Source of the DNA: Mucilaginibacter dorajii
GTDB lineage: Bacteria; Bacteroidota; Bacteroidia; Sphingobacteriales; Sphingobacteriaceae
DNA: 64,000 nt
Assembly: GCF_024808255.1 (NCBI RefSeq)
Contig: NZ_JANTYS010000002.1
Coordinates: forward strand, 496,001 to 560,000
Reading direction: 5' to 3'
The notes below the pieces were generated by a model, which saw only the letters and a program-made list of their open reading frames with translations, had not been told where the DNA came from and ran no database searches. Of this stretch, positions 18,724 to 28,159 are shown piece after piece (position 1 is the first letter of the stretch; each line of letters opens with the position of its first letter). Made by a program: the position numbers and the translations under genes.

Positions 18724-19980
18724 ATGAAACGCCTTTTATCAAACCTAAATTTCCAGGTACTTATCGCTATTGCGCTGGGCGTAATCGTTGGCTTATATTT
18801 TAAGGGATTTGCTCCAACAGCCGAGGTGATCAGCAAAACTTTTATCAGCCTGATCACAATGCTGATAGCGCCTATCATATTTTTCACCATTGTGCTGGGC
18901 ATAGCCGGCATGAGCGATATGAAAAAGGTGGGCCGGGTTGGCGGTAAGGCGCTGCTTTACTTTGAAATAGTTACCACTTTCGCGCTTATCATAGGCGTTA
19001 CGGTAGCCAATATCATAAAGCCGGGTGAGGGCTTTACCGGCCATGCCGCCGCCGATGCCAGCGGTAAATTGGCCACTTACCAAAAAGCCGCCGCCGAAAT
19101 GCATTGGGGCGACTTTATTACCCATATAGTACCTGCCAACGCGTTTGATGCATTTGCCAAAGGCGATATTTTGCAGGTGTTGTTTTTTGCCGTATTGTTT
19201 GGCTTTGGGTTGAGCCGCATGGGCGATACCGGGCAGGTAGTGATCAATTTGTTTGATAAGATCTCGAAGGTGTTTTTTAATATCATGAAAATTGTGATGA
19301 AGGTGGCCCCTATTGGTGCTTTTGGCGGTATGGCGTTTACCATCAGCAAATACGGTATTGCTACCCTTAAACCTTTGGCCATGCTCATGGGATCGGTTTA
19401 TTTAACCATGTTGCTTTTCATATTTGTGGTACTTAATATTATCTGCTACCTGTACAAATTCAGCCTGTGGCAGTATTTAAAGTTTATCCGCCAGGAAATT
19501 CTCATTGTGCTGGGTACTTCGTCCTCCGAACCTGCTCTACCGGCCATGATGGAAAAGATGGAAAAATTTGGCTGTTCCAAATCAGTTGTTGGCCTGGTGA
19601 TCCCTACCGGATACTCTTTTAATTTGGATGGAACTACCATCTACTTATCTATGTCTGTTATATTTTTAGCACAGGTGTTTCATGTTCCTTTATCGTTAGA
19701 GCAGCAACTGGTGATTATCGGCATCCTCATGATCACATCCAAAGGCGCTGCGGGTGTAACGGGCAGTGGTTTTATTGTGCTTACCAGCACGCTTACCGCT
19801 ATCAAGATTATCCCGGTAGAAGGTTTGGCTATTTTGTTTGGAGTGGATAGGTTTATGTCGGAAGCGCGGGCTGTCACCAACGTTATTGGCAACGGGGTAG
19901 CTACTATTGTGATTGCGAAGAGTGAGGGGGAATTTGTCGCTCCAGGAGCCCCCCAGCCCCCTGAAGGGGGAGTTCTTTGA
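18724..19980 (+). CDS. Dicarboxylate/amino acid:cation symporter (DAACS family)
   Basis: 418 residues from ATG 18724. An in-frame ATG at 18706 would add MYNCLS. The protein has about eight helices and two re-entrant loops. Family motifs: 'GTSSSEPALPAMMEKME' (serine-rich hairpin), 'YSFNLDGTTIYLSM' (NMDGT-like), 'ITSKGAAGVTGSGFIVL', and 'EARAVTNVIGNGVATIVIAK'. It imports a C4-dicarboxylate or an acidic amino acid with Na+ or H+; which one is not decidable. The last residues 'APGAPQPPEGGVL' are encoded by the arm of an intergenic repeat, so the natural C-terminus has been replaced or extended. sucD follows, which fits dicarboxylate metabolism. Confidence 0.9.
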   Translation: MKRLLSNLNFQVLIAIALGVIVGLYFKGFAPTAEVISKTFISLITMLIAPIIFFTIVLGIAGMSDMKKVGRVGGKALLYFEIVTTFALIIGVTVANIIKPGEGFTGHAAADASGKLATYQKAAAEMHWGDFITHIVPANAFDAFAKGDILQVLFFAVLFGFGLSRMGDTGQVVINLFDKISKVFFNIMKIVMKVAPIGAFGGMAFTISKYGIATLKPLAMLMGSVYLTMLLFIFVVLNIICYLYKFSLWQYLKFIRQEILIVLGTSSSEPALPAMMEKMEKFGCSKSVVGLVIPTGYSFNLDGTTIYLSMSVIFLAQVFHVPLSLEQQLVIIGILMITSKGAAGVTGSGFIVLTSTLTAIKIIPVEGLAILFGVDRFMSEARAVTNVIGNGVATIVIAKSEGEFVAPGAPQPPEGGVL

Positions 19981-20100
19981 TTTGCCGTCGAATTCCATAA
20001 AAACGGAGCCCTTAATTGGCATAATTGTGTAAAAAGAATGTTATCAATAAATGATTTTATTAAAGTCTCACCCTTTAGGGGGAGATTTAGAGGGGGCTGT
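19944..20100. repeat. CAGCCCCCTGAAGGGGGAG element overlapping a gene end
   Basis: The left arm CAGCCCCCTGAAGGGGGAG sits inside the last codons of the symporter. The right arm 'GGGGGAGATTTAGAGGGGGC' ends at about 20099. About 120 AT-rich bases lie between. It is the same family as 15125-15440, 44245-44330 and 50425-50533. Confidence 0.78.
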
Positions 20101-20122
20101 GTAAAATTACCTGTTTCAGGGG

Positions 20123-20152
20123 TTTGACATTCGCGCAAAAACTTTAGCTTTG
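20123..20152 (+). promoter_or_regulatory. Bacteroidota-type promoter of sucD
   Basis: TTTG at 20123-20126 (-33 box) and TAGCTTTG at 20145-20152 (-7 box, consensus TAnnTTTG), 18 bp apart. sucD starts 23 bp after the -7 box. Confidence 0.7.
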
Positions 20153-20175
20153 CCGTACTAAAACGAAAAAAACCA

Positions 20176-21051
20176 ATGAGCGTTCTCGTAAATAAAGATT
20201 CAAAAGTTATTGTACAGGGTTTCACCGGCAAAGAAGGTAGCTACCATGCCGAGCAAATGATTGCCTATGGCACTCAGCTTGTTGGTGGCGTTACACCTGG
20301 TAAAGGTGGTCAAACACATTTAGATCGTCCGGTGTTTAATACCGTAAAAGACGCGGTTGACCAAACCGGTGCCGATGTATCTATCATTTTTGTACCTCCC
20401 GCTTTTGGCGCTGATGCCATTATGGAAGCTGCCGAAGCCGGCATTAAGGTTATTGTTTGTATTACCGAAGGTATCCCTACCAAGGATATGATACAGGTAA
20501 AAGAATACTTAACCGATAAGGATGCACGCCTTATTGGCCCTAACTGCCCAGGTATCATTACTGCCGATGAAAGCAAAATTGGCATTATGCCAGGCTTTAT
20601 CTTCAAAAAAGGTAACGTTGGTGTGGTTTCAAAATCAGGCACCTTAACTTACGAAGCGGTTGACCAGGTTGTTAAAGCCGGGTTAGGTATCACCACCGCA
20701 ATTGGTATTGGTGGCGACCCTATTATTGGTACCCCGACCAAAGAAGCTGTTGAATTATTGATGAATGACCCAGACACACACGGCATCATCATGATTGGTG
20801 AAATTGGTGGTGGCATGGAAGCTGATGCAGCCCGTTGGATCAAAGAATTTGGCACTAAACCAGTAGTAGGCTTCATTGCCGGCCAAACAGCGCCTCCGGG
20901 CCGCCGTATGGGCCACGCAGGTGCTATCGTTGGCGGTGCTGACGATACTGCTGCTGCTAAAATGAAAATCATGACCGAGTGCGGCATCCGCGTAGTTGAA
21001 TCGCCCGCCGAAATTGGCGCTGCCATGGCAGAGGAATTGGCCAAATTATAG
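20176..21051 (+). CDS. sucD: Succinate-CoA ligase subunit alpha
   Basis: 291 residues, normal length. In the TCA cycle it forms succinate and NTP from succinyl-CoA with the beta subunit. Features: CoA-binding N-terminus '[17 protein letters not shown]', '[15 protein letters not shown]', 'GPNCPGIIT', '[10 protein letters not shown]', and the phosphohistidine loop '[13 protein letters not shown]' with the catalytic His near 247. sucC is not adjacent, whereas in many bacteria sucC and sucD form an operon. The gene has its own promoter and terminator here. Confidence 0.97.
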   Translation: MSVLVNKDSKVIVQGFTGKEGSYHAEQMIAYGTQLVGGVTPGKGGQTHLDRPVFNTVKDAVDQTGADVSIIFVPPAFGADAIMEAAEAGIKVIVCITEGIPTKDMIQVKEYLTDKDARLIGPNCPGIITADESKIGIMPGFIFKKGNVGVVSKSGTLTYEAVDQVVKAGLGITTAIGIGGDPIIGTPTKEAVELLMNDPDTHGIIMIGEIGGGMEADAARWIKEFGTKPVVGFIAGQTAPPGRRMGHAGAIVGGADDTAAAKMKIMTECGIRVVESPAEIGAAMAEELAKL

Positions 21052-21081
21052 CCCCCTAACCCCCTGAAGGGGGAATTCTGG
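21051..21081. repeat. Partial CCCCCTGAAGGGGG repeat after sucD
   Basis: 'AGCCCCCTAACCCCCTGAAG' followed by GGGGAATTC begins at the sucD stop. It is one arm of the family seen at 19944-20100. Confidence 0.6.
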
Positions 21082-21092
21082 TAAACATATTT

Positions 21093-21127
21093 AAATCCCG
21101 ATCAAAAATGATCGGGATTTTTTGTTT
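21093..21127 (+). terminator. Rho-independent terminator of sucD
   Basis: AAATCCCGATCA / TGATCGGGATTT perfect stem with an AAAA loop and TTTTTTGTTT tail. Confidence 0.9.
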
Positions 21128-21185
21128 GTATTACGATAGCGCTTTACGTTACAACAGAAATCCGTTATCATTCACTTACAACACA

Positions 21186-21215
21186 CAAGGCCCCGGTTTT
21201 AAGATCGGGGCCTTG
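21186..21215. terminator. Hairpin between convergent sucD and small lipoprotein genes
   Basis: CAAGGCCCCG / CGGGGCCTTG stem. The T-rich tail lies on the plus side (TTTTGTTTT), so it acts better as a plus-strand back-up terminator than for the minus-strand gene it borders. Confidence 0.65.
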
Positions 21216-21222
21216 TTTTGTT

Positions 21223-21345
21223 TTATGGTGCAGCCGGTTTCGGTGGTGCTGGCGGATGTGGCATATTGCGCGGCGGGGCGCAACTTGTGGCTAATGTGGC
21301 AACTGTAGCTATCAGCAACAGTACGCTGATGATTCTCTTTTTCAT
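21223..21345 (-). CDS. Tiny lipoprotein, 40 residues
   Basis: The predicted protein begins MKKRIISVLLLIATVATLAT with lipobox LATSC (Cys22). The mature part is only 19 residues, Pro-rich, starting CAPPRNMPHP and ending KPAAP. A similar 38-residue gene lies just upstream (21429-21545). The two share K-K, hydrophobic signal, 'SC' and 'PRNxP' positions plus a Pro/Ala-rich tail. Such short lipoproteins are easily missed by gene callers. Function unknown. Confidence 0.72.
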   Translation of the reverse strand: MKKRIISVLLLIATVATLATSCAPPRNMPHPPAPPKPAAP

Positions 21346-21428
21346 AGTGATGCGTTTTATAATATAATAAAAGCAAACCGAAATTGTTTTAGAGGATTGA
21401 TTTTCAACAACATGAAGGTTGACGAGGT

Positions 21429-21545
21429 TTATTCCGTTTTTGGCGCTGGTGTTGGGTTGGGCAAATTACGTGGTGTACCACAGCTTGCGGCCAGCATTGC
21501 AACCATCGCTGCAACCAATATTATGCTTGTAAACTTCTTTGTCAT
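21429..21545 (-). CDS. Tiny lipoprotein, 38 residues (paralogue of the one downstream)
   Basis: Begins MTKKFTSIILVAAMVAMLAA with lipobox LAASC (Cys22). The mature part has 'GTPRNLPNPTPAPKTE'. The upstream bases of this gene (GAATTGTTTTGAGAGATTGG, about 21579-21598) resemble those of its partner (GAAATTGTTTTAGAGGATTG, about 21380-21399). A tandem duplication including the control region is therefore likely. Function unknown. Confidence 0.7.
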   Translation of the reverse strand: MTKKFTSIILVAAMVAMLAASCGTPRNLPNPTPAPKTE

Positions 21546-21636
21546 GAGCGGGATGTTTACAGCTTAATATAAACGGGCGGGAATTGTTTTGAGAGATTGG
21601 TGTTTAGATGGATTTAGAGTGTAAAAATGAACCCTA

Positions 21637-21978
21637 TTACAAGTTCTGGGATTTTATGATCTCCCTAACGTCCTTTTTGTCAATCGATGACTCCTCCGAC
21701 TTGTCGAAAATAGTTATCAGGTAAATGTTTGTTGATGTTTGGGTTTCTTCAATAACATATGTAATAACCCGAAACCCGCCACTTTTACCTTTACCCTTCG
21801 ATTCATCTGCAAGTCGTACCTTATAAATATTATCGCCATAACTATCTCCAATCCTTGGATTTACCAAGAGCATACTTTCAAGATGAGGTAAACTATTTTG
21901 TAGTGTATGATATTTTTTGAGAAGGCGTTTGGCTTTTTTAAGGAAAAAGCCAGTCAGAACAACTTTATTTCCCATCAA
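21637..21978 (-). CDS. RelE/ParE-family toxin
   Basis: 113 residues with the RelE/ParE fold pattern: 'FLKKAKRLLKKYHTLQNSL', 'GDNIYKVRLADESKGKGKSGGFRVITYVIEE', 'NIYLITIFDKSEES', and a Lys-rich end. The upstream partner gene overlaps it by 14 bp, as in type II toxin-antitoxin operons. Family members usually cleave mRNA on ribosomes or inhibit gyrase; which one cannot be told. Two Met codons compete for the start (21978 and 21975). Confidence 0.85.
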   Translation of the reverse strand: MMGNKVVLTGFFLKKAKRLLKKYHTLQNSLPHLESMLLVNPRIGDSYGDNIYKVRLADESKGKGKSGGFRVITYVIEETQTSTNIYLITIFDKSEESSIDKKDVREIIKSQNL

Positions 21979-22186
21979 AAAGATCCGACATTGAATAAGG
22001 CTTTGATTTTCCTTCGCGTATGGCCTTTACCTCATTCAGTCCTTGCTTTATTTCGTTTAAAACTTTTGTCTTTTTTGAGATAACTTTATCTGATGACATC
22101 GAAATAATTTCACCACCAAGTTCTTTTACAAGAGCCGATAGCTTGCCTTTTACATTTTCAGGAACTTGTATGGTTACAGTGGTCAT
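21965..22186 (-). CDS. Antitoxin partner of the RelE/ParE toxin
   Basis: 73 residues. An N-terminal beta strand 'TTVTIQVPENVKGKLSALVKELGGE' is followed by a charged helix. It ends in 'KPYSMSDLFDGK', a tail resembling the toxin-binding segments of small antitoxins. It precedes and overlaps the toxin by 14 bp, so antitoxin-first order is respected. No known family name is certain. Confidence 0.75.
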   Translation of the reverse strand: MTTVTIQVPENVKGKLSALVKELGGEIISMSSDKVISKKTKVLNEIKQGLNEVKAIREGKSKPYSMSDLFDGK

Positions 22187-22222
22187 GAATCAAATATAAT
22201 TATTATCTATTGCTAAACAAAA

Positions 22223-22432
22223 TTATAGAATCCCCATCCCAACCCGATATTCCTGTTGTACAATCAACAGGCAATTGGCACACAGGCATCCTTCATAAAG
22301 CTCGCTCACGTATTGCACCTCGTTTAGGGTAAGCTGCACAGTGCTGCACTGGCACTTGGTGAATGAGTTGGCTTTACATTCAAAAGGTGCCTCACAGCGT
22401 TCGCAACGGATGATCTCGTGTTTTGGGTGCAT
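22223..22432 (-). CDS. Cysteine-rich CWC-type small protein
   Basis: 69 residues from the Met at 22432 (MHPKHEIIRCERC). The pattern C-x2-C-x4-F-x-C-x7-C-x-C ... C-x-C-x2-C matches the cysteine-rich CWC family, a probable metal-binding small protein. The frame remains open up to 22507. However, the upstream codons are encoded by a repeat of CCATGAAC/CCATGAGC units (about 22433-22470), so longer starts at 22453 or 22507 are unlikely. Function unknown; no operon partner evident. Confidence 0.7.
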   Translation of the reverse strand: MHPKHEIIRCERCEAPFECKANSFTKCQCSTVQLTLNEVQYVSELYEGCLCANCLLIVQQEYRVGMGIL

Positions 22433-22551
22433 GCGTTTTAGTTCATGGCTCATGGTTGATAGTTCATGGCCGTTTGCTGGTACGAAAGTAAGTAATGTTG
22501 ATATCATTAATAAAATATCAATGTCATTAAAACCTTTCTACCACAATTAAA

Positions 22552-22580
22552 AAGCCCCATGAAATTAATTCACGGAGCTT
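22552..22580 (-). terminator. Terminator of nrdA
   Basis: The stem AAGCTCCGTGAA / TTCATGGGGCTT, read on the minus strand, is followed by TTTTTAATT. It is separated from the nrdA stop by a repeat (22598-22668). Confidence 0.7.
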
Positions 22581-22597
22581 ACATACTTTTCGACCTT

Positions 22598-22668
22598 CAT
22601 CCTATAGTCCCAATGTCCTACAGTCCCTAAGTCCTTTATCTTTTGTCCAAAAATCCTTACTCTAAAAG
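22598..22668. repeat. GTCC-spaced repeat downstream of nrdA
   Basis: Near-tandem units 'ATAGTCCCAATGTCC', 'TACAGTCCCTAAGTCC' and 'TTTTGTCCAAAAATCC'. A related unit in the other orientation (GGATTAGGGAAC, AAGGATTAAAAGAC) fills the ilvD-ilvB junction at 41769-41800. Confidence 0.6.
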
Positions 22669-22670
22669 AA

Positions 22671-25043
22671 TTATGCAGAACAGGTAACGCAACCTTCTTC
22701 CATTGAGCAGCTTGGGCCTTCTGGTACGTTGTCAACCATTTGGTCTACATGATCTGGAATAACCGGCTCCATGTTTGATCCGCCCTGGTTTTCAACCGTG
22801 AACTTAACAGCTTGCGAAGCAGCTTGTGTACGCAGGTAGTACATACCTGTTTTTAAGCCTTTTTTCCAGGCGTAGAAGTGCATTGAAGTCAGTTTTGAAG
22901 CGTTTGGCGCATTGATGAACAGGTTTAATGATTGCGACTGGCAAACATAAGCCCCCCTATCGGCAGCCATGTCAATAATATTACGCATTTTAATTTCCCA
23001 AACCGTTTTGTACAGTTCTTTAATATCGGCAGGTATTTCGGCAATATCCTGCACAGATCCGTTTGCAGTGATGATCTTATCTTTCATTGCAGGGGTCCAT
23101 AAACCAAGGTTAACCAAATCGCGCAGTAAATATTTGTTTACAACAATGAACTCACCGCTTAATACCCTACGGGTGTAAATGTTTGAGGTATATGGCTCAA
23201 AGCACTCATTGTTACCCAAAATTTGTGAAGTTGAAGCAGTTGGCATTGGCGCAACTAACAGTGAGTTACGCACACCATGGTTCATTACATCTAAACGCAG
23301 GTTTTCCCAATCCCAACGGGTGCTGGCCGGCGATACATTCCACAAATCAAACTGGAACTTACCTTTTGACAGTGGCGAACCTTTAAAGGTTTCGTAAGCA
23401 CCATCTTTAATAGCCAGGTCTTTTGAGGCTGTCATAGCTGCAAAATAGATGGTTTCAAAGATCTCTTTGTTCAGTTGTTTAGCCTCATCGCTTTCAAACG
23501 GCATACGCAGCTGGATAAAAGTATCTGCCAAACCTTGTACACCTAAGCCAATCGGGCGATGACGCAGGTTTGAGTACTCGGCCTCTTTAATTGGGTAGTA
23601 ATTATGATCGATGATCTTATTAAGGTTTAAAGTAGCCTGGTAAGTAACATCGTATAATTTGTTATGATCAAATGTACCGTTGATAATGTAGCGTGGCAAC
23701 GCTAATGAAGCCAGGTTACAAACCGCAACTTCGTTGGCATCAGTATACTCCATAATTTCGGTACAAAGGTTTGAGCTTTTTATAGTACCTAAATTTTGCT
23801 GGTTTGATTTGCTGTTGGCAGCATCTTTATACAACAGGTATGGTGTACCTGTTTCTACCTGGGCATCTAATACCGCAAACCAAAGTTCCTGTGCTTTAAC
23901 TACCTTACGGGCACGGCCTTCTTTTTCGTAACGGGTGTACAGTTCAACAAACTCGGCACCAAAGCAATCAGCTAATCCTGGTGCTTCATGCGGGCAAAAC
24001 AGGCTCCACTCTTCGTTAGCCTCAACGCGTTGCATAAACAAGTCAGATACCCAAAGGGCGTAGAACAAATCGCGGGCACGCATTTCTTCTTTACCGTGGT
24101 TTTTACGCAAGTCAAGAAATTCAAAGATATCTGCATGCCAAGGCTCTAAGTATATAGCGAAAGCGCCTTTACGTTTGCCACCGCCCTGATCAACGTAACG
24201 GGCGGTATCATTAAACACACGCAGCATTGGGATAATACCGTTGCTGGTACCATTTGTACCGCTGATATATGAACCTGTAGCACGCACATTGTGGATGCTT
24301 AGGCCAATACCACCAGCGCTTTGTGAAATTTTGGCGGTTTGCTTTAAAGTATCGTAAATACCATCAATGCTATCATCTTTCATGGTTAATAAAAAGCATG
24401 ACGACATTTGTGGTTTTGGAGTACCGGCGTTAAATAATGTAGGTGTAGCGTGTGTAAACCAACGCTCGCTCATTAAGTGGTAGGTTTTGATAGCGCTTTC
24501 AATATCCTCTTTATGGATACCAACAGATACACGCATAAACAGGTGCTGAGGGCGCTCGGCTATTTTACCATTAACTTTTAACAAATATGATTTTTCAAGT
24601 GTTTTAAAACCGAAATAATCAAAACCAAAGTCACGGTCATAAATAATGCTGCTATCTAAAAGTTCGGCATTATTCTGGATCACTTCCCATACATCATCGG
24701 CAATAAGAGAGGCATCTTTACCTGTTTTAGGGTCGATATAATCATGCAGTAAACGCATGGTTTCAGAGAACGACTTGATGGTGTTTTTGTGCAGGTTTGA
24801 TACCGCGATACGCGAAGCCAGCAAAGCATAATCCGGGTGCTTTGTTGTTAACGATGCCGCCGTCTCGGCTGCAAGGTTATCCAGTTCTGACGTCGTCACA
24901 CCGTCAAACAAACCTTCAATTACTTTTTTTGCCACATCAATTGGGTCAACCAATTGGAATCCATAGCACAGTTTTTCAATACGTGCTGTGATCTTGTCGA
25001 ATTTTACCGACTCTTTTCTCCCGTCTCTTTTTACTACAAGCAT
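22671..25043 (-). CDS. nrdA: Ribonucleoside-diphosphate reductase, alpha subunit (class I)
   Basis: 790 residues. It reduces NDPs to dNDPs with the beta subunit. An N-terminal ATP-cone covers about 1-90 ('[19 protein letters not shown]'). Catalytic-site sequences: '[20 protein letters not shown]', '[14 protein letters not shown]', '[21 protein letters not shown]' (radical Cys region), and '[20 protein letters not shown]'. The C-terminus '[13 protein letters not shown]' supplies the shuttle cysteines. It probably forms a unit with nrdB, 234 bp upstream, although that gap holds a repeat. The ATP-cone suggests dATP feedback control of activity. Confidence 0.97.
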   Translation of the reverse strand: MLVVKRDGRKESVKFDKITARIEKLCYGFQLVDPIDVAKKVIEGLFDGVTTSELDNLAAETAASLTTKHPDYALLASRIAVSNLHKNTIKSFSETMRLLHDYIDPKTGKDASLIADDVWEVIQNNAELLDSSIIYDRDFGFDYFGFKTLEKSYLLKVNGKIAERPQHLFMRVSVGIHKEDIESAIKTYHLMSERWFTHATPTLFNAGTPKPQMSSCFLLTMKDDSIDGIYDTLKQTAKISQSAGGIGLSIHNVRATGSYISGTNGTSNGIIPMLRVFNDTARYVDQGGGKRKGAFAIYLEPWHADIFEFLDLRKNHGKEEMRARDLFYALWVSDLFMQRVEANEEWSLFCPHEAPGLADCFGAEFVELYTRYEKEGRARKVVKAQELWFAVLDAQVETGTPYLLYKDAANSKSNQQNLGTIKSSNLCTEIMEYTDANEVAVCNLASLALPRYIINGTFDHNKLYDVTYQATLNLNKIIDHNYYPIKEAEYSNLRHRPIGLGVQGLADTFIQLRMPFESDEAKQLNKEIFETIYFAAMTASKDLAIKDGAYETFKGSPLSKGKFQFDLWNVSPASTRWDWENLRLDVMNHGVRNSLLVAPMPTASTSQILGNNECFEPYTSNIYTRRVLSGEFIVVNKYLLRDLVNLGLWTPAMKDKIITANGSVQDIAEIPADIKELYKTVWEIKMRNIIDMAADRGAYVCQSQSLNLFINAPNASKLTSMHFYAWKKGLKTGMYYLRTQAASQAVKFTVENQGGSNMEPVIPDHVDQMVDNVPEGPSCSMEEGCVTCSA

Positions 25044-25127
25044 GTTTGTTGGTATTTAGTAGTTAGTGCCGAATAGCAAGCCCCCGAACTAACCCGTGGA
25101 TATATATATGTTAACTAATTCTTTTTT

Positions 25128-25277
25128 AGTATCAGGTAGTTAGTATCAAGTATCAAGACTTTTTATGTAGCCACCTGTGTGATATTTTCATTTTGTTTAT
25201 TGTAGTTAGAATTTAGCGTATTCAATATTCCCGCGTTCTCCGGTCTTGATACTTGATACTAAATACTTACTACTCCT
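25128..25277. repeat. TAGTATCAAGTATCAAGAC element between nrdB and nrdA
   Basis: The left arm TAGTTAGTATCAAGTATCAA (from about 25137) and right arm GTCTTGATACTTGATACTAA (from about 25242) are inverted around an 80-bp AT-rich core. Same family at 45476-45619 (ilvC-leuC) and 51287-51440 (methyltransferase-leuA). It fills nearly the whole junction. Confidence 0.85.
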
Positions 25278-26249
25278 TTAGAAATCCTCGTCCAGTGAGA
25301 ACGCTTTGCTCTCGGCATTGTTCAATACACCGCTTTTTTGATAATCGCCTACGCGTTTTTCAAAGAAGTTGGTTTTGCCCTGCAGAGAAATCATTTCCAT
25401 GAAGTCGAACGGATTGCTTGCGCCGTAGTGTTTTTCGTACCCAAGCTCGCCCAACCATCTGTCGGCCACAAACTCAATATACTGCCCCATCATTTTGGCG
25501 TTCATGCCAATCAGGTTAACAGGTAAGGCGTCGGTAACAAATTCTTTTTCAATTTCAACGGCGTCGGTAATAATTTTCAATACCGCGTCTGAGCTTAACC
25601 TGGTTTTTAACATTTTGTAAAGCAGGCAGGCAAATTCACAATGAGAACCTTCATCACGCGAAATCAGCTCGTTGCTGAACGTTAAGCCCGGCATTAAACC
25701 ACGCTTTTTAAGCCAGAAAATAGAGCAGAAACTGCCAGAGAAAAAAATACCTTCAACAGCCGCGAAAGCTACCAAACGCTCGGCAAAATTGCCGTTGTTT
25801 ATCCAGCGCAGCGCCCATTCTGCTTTTTTAGTTACGCAGGGAATAGTGTCAATAGCGTGAAACAGGCGGTCCTTTTCGGCAGGATCTTTAATATAGGTGT
25901 CAATTAACAGGGCATAGGTTTCAGAATGGATGTTTTCCATCATGATCTGGAAACCGTAAAAGCAACGGGCTTCTGGTAATTGTACCTCGCTCATGAAATT
26001 CACGGCCAGGTTTTCATTTACAATACCATCGCTGGCAGCAAAAAAAGCCAGGATGTGCGAAATGAAGTGCTTCTCGCCCGGGTTAAGGTTTTCCCAATGC
26101 TTCATATCGTCCGAAAGATCGATCTCCTCGGCCGTCCAGAAACTGGCTTCAGCCTTTTTATACATTTCCCAAATAGCCGGATACTTAATAGGCAGTATCA
26201 CAAACCTGTCTTTGTTCTCTTTCAGTAATATTTCGTCTTCCTGTATCAT
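25278..26249 (-). CDS. nrdB: Ribonucleoside-diphosphate reductase, beta subunit (class I)
   Basis: 323 residues. It houses the di-iron cofactor and radical. Metal ligands are visible in '[15 protein letters not shown]' (Glu), '[21 protein letters not shown]' (E..H), and '[17 protein letters not shown]' (E..H). The C-terminus 'AFSLDEDF' is the peptide that docks into NrdA. It is the upstream gene of the nrdB-nrdA pair, the reverse of the E. coli order. A weak promoter-like TAACTTTG lies on the minus strand at 26467-26460, without a good -33 box. Confidence 0.96.
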   Translation of the reverse strand: MIQEDEILLKENKDRFVILPIKYPAIWEMYKKAEASFWTAEEIDLSDDMKHWENLNPGEKHFISHILAFFAASDGIVNENLAVNFMSEVQLPEARCFYGFQIMMENIHSETYALLIDTYIKDPAEKDRLFHAIDTIPCVTKKAEWALRWINNGNFAERLVAFAAVEGIFFSGSFCSIFWLKKRGLMPGLTFSNELISRDEGSHCEFACLLYKMLKTRLSSDAVLKIITDAVEIEKEFVTDALPVNLIGMNAKMMGQYIEFVADRWLGELGYEKHYGASNPFDFMEMISLQGKTNFFEKRVGDYQKSGVLNNAESKAFSLDEDF

Positions 26250-26770
26250 TGGTACCTGTTTTTTTATCCTTACAATTATTACGTAGCGCCATCAGACACC
26301 AAAGCCAGCCTTATTTTAAAATAAAGCTTTCAAGTTGCTGTGATTAGCTCGACCAATCACAATTTTTAGTATGTAAATTCCTGACAGCTAAGTGTTTGCG
26401 TTGTTGGATGATGAATACATCCGGCTGTCTGTTGAATACCTTTTTATTACCTTGTAGAACAAAGTTAAGGTTTGAGTTGGTATGCTGTTAGTCTTAGTTT
26501 TTAACAAACCCCCGAGTTATTAACACTTTGTCACTTTATTTTTACAGATAGATAGAAGATTGAAAATTAATGAACTTGATTACAGCCAATTAAAAATGAC
26601 CATCAAAATTCATAGCGTAAAAACTTGCCAAAAACAATAATTTAACATTATAAATTACTTGACTTAACACAGACAATTATTGCGAATAGCATAATGCCCT
26701 AAGTAAGTGGCAATAAGAATCTCGAAATCAAGGCTAAAAAGTAGTCCACAAAACCCAATGTGGAAAAACA
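26250..26770. other. Long upstream region of nrdB, no gene seen
   Basis: AT-rich, without a credible open frame. A palindrome ATTTTAAAATAAAG-like stretch lies near 26313-26326, and an inverted repeat GTGATT / AATCAC at about 26341-26361. A -7-like box occurs at 26460-26467 (minus). No NrdR-box consensus was recognised. The length suggests a long leader or regulatory region. Confidence 0.45.
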
Positions 26771-26771
26771 A

Positions 26772-26805
26772 AATATCCCGGACAATCTTAATCGCCCGGG
26801 ATATT
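26772..26805 (-). terminator. Terminator of msrB
   Basis: AATATCCCGG / CCGGGATATT stem, 18 bp past the msrB stop. The minus-strand reading enters TTTTGTTTTTCC. Confidence 0.75.
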
Positions 26806-26822
26806 CCTGTAAGTTTTAAGAA

Positions 26823-27194
26823 TTATTTTACTTCATCTGCCGATACAAATTTCATCGACACAGAATTTACGCAATGACGGGTATTTTTGGGGGTAAGATA
26901 CTCGCCTTCAAAAACGTGACCCAGGTGGGCACCACAGTTGGCGCATACAATCTCTACCCTCCTGCCATCGGCATCCGGTACCCGTTTTACGGCTCCGGGG
27001 ATCTCGTCATCAAAACTTGGCCATCCGCAATGCGATTCAAATTTCGATTCGGAAGTGTACAGCGGCGTGTCGCAACGTTTGCACACGTATAAACCTTCGG
27101 CATGGTTATTTAATAAAGCACCGGTAAAGGGGCGCTCGGTTCCTTTATGCAGTATAATATACTCCTCTTCGGGCGTTAATTTGTTGTATTCCAT
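26823..27194 (-). CDS. msrB: Peptide-methionine (R)-S-oxide reductase
   Basis: 123 residues. It repairs R-methionine sulfoxide in proteins. Zinc-binding CxxC pairs are '[11 protein letters not shown]' and '[13 protein letters not shown]'; the substrate loop is '[11 protein letters not shown]'; and the resolving motif '[13 protein letters not shown]' carries the catalytic Cys near 110. There is no signal peptide, so it is cytosolic. A repeat of the AATCGGTGAAATC type lies at its 5' side (about 27205-27245). Confidence 0.95.
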   Translation of the reverse strand: MEYNKLTPEEEYIILHKGTERPFTGALLNNHAEGLYVCKRCDTPLYTSESKFESHCGWPSFDDEIPGAVKRVPDADGRRVEIVCANCGAHLGHVFEGEYLTPKNTRHCVNSVSMKFVSADEVK

Positions 27195-27204
27195 TTTTAA
27201 TTTA

Positions 27205-27245
27205 TGATTTCACTGATTTTTGAGATGATTTCACCGATAAACGGC
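27205..27245. repeat. GATTTCACCGATAA-type repeat upstream of msrB
   Basis: Two units, 'ATGATTTCACTGATTTTTG' and 'ATGATTTCACCGATAAAC'. Same family as 35537-35675, 37797-37950 and 44345-44398. Confidence 0.6.
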
Positions 27246-27325
27246 TCAGTTATCTTATATAAAGATACGACAATTTGAGGGCTTTGATTGTTTTGGGAGG
27301 GGATGTTTACATGCTTTTGACAACC

Positions 27326-28096
27326 TTAGATTTTATGTTCCAGGGCATATTCTATTTCATCAGGGTTATCAACCACGGCTACAATGGTTCCGTTTTTGTT
27401 GATGATGAAATGGGTGGGGAACGCGTTAATATGAAGCGTTTTGGTGATGAAGGCGCGTTGCTCGGCTACCACCTGGTAATTAAACTGTTTGCGTTTCAAA
27501 AACGCCTGTAGTTTAGGCTGGGTATCGAACGCAAGGCTTACAAACAGAACATCTTTACGGTCTTTATATTTGGCTACAATGGCATTCAGTTCGGGCATTT
27601 CTTCCTCGCAGCGCCCGCAGCCTATATACCAGCATTTAAGTACTACGGTTTTGCCTTTGGTGTTGGTATTATCATATTTGTTACCGTTAATATCGGTAAA
27701 ACTAAACGCCGGGAAAAGCTTGCCTTGCCGGTTGTAATGATCTAAAAAGATGGTGGCAAAGCTTTGTATATAAGTCAATTGTTTTTTTCCTGCCGCGCTG
27801 TTTACCTTATATAACTGGTAGTATAATTTACCATCTGCCGAACTGAGCTTAAGCGGCAGGTAATTGCCGGTAGTAAGCTTTTGAAAAAACACCCGCTTGC
27901 TTATAGCTTTTTTCGCCGCATCATAAGGCACAATATCCTGCGTAAGCTTAAAAAAATACAGGCCGATATAATTGTAAAAACTGTCGTTGCTTTTCAATAT
28001 TTCCTCCGGCTTTAATACCGGTACACCGGGCTGGCCAAAGGCCGCAATATTTGTTAGCATTAGTAAAAAGAATGCTATCAATGGAAATTTTTTCAT
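27326..28096 (-). CDS. TlpA-like thioredoxin-fold protein, exported
   Basis: 256 residues with signal peptide MKKFPLIAFFLLMLTNIAAF. The C-terminal half is a thioredoxin fold beginning 'AFSFTDINGNKYDN'. The redox motif CGRC lies at about 160-163 ('CWYIGCGRCEEEMPEL'), and the cis-Pro loop is 'INAFPTHFIINKNG'. It is probably an extracytoplasmic thiol reductase. It begins 63 bp after the serine hydrolase stop on the same strand, so they may share a transcript. Confidence 0.85.
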   Translation of the reverse strand: MKKFPLIAFFLLMLTNIAAFGQPGVPVLKPEEILKSNDSFYNYIGLYFFKLTQDIVPYDAAKKAISKRVFFQKLTTGNYLPLKLSSADGKLYYQLYKVNSAAGKKQLTYIQSFATIFLDHYNRQGKLFPAFSFTDINGNKYDNTNTKGKTVVLKCWYIGCGRCEEEMPELNAIVAKYKDRKDVLFVSLAFDTQPKLQAFLKRKQFNYQVVAEQRAFITKTLHINAFPTHFIINKNGTIVAVVDNPDEIEYALEHKI

Positions 28097-28159
28097 AGAT
28101 AAATTATCATTGTATGTTTTACATCTTGGCTACAGTTTATCCATTTAGCCGTTGGGAGC

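Noticed and set aside
26250..26770. Cobalamin riboswitch or NrdR box ahead of nrdB
   Set aside because: No B12-box-like segment or NrdR consensus could be recognised, and the enzyme is a class I, B12-independent type.
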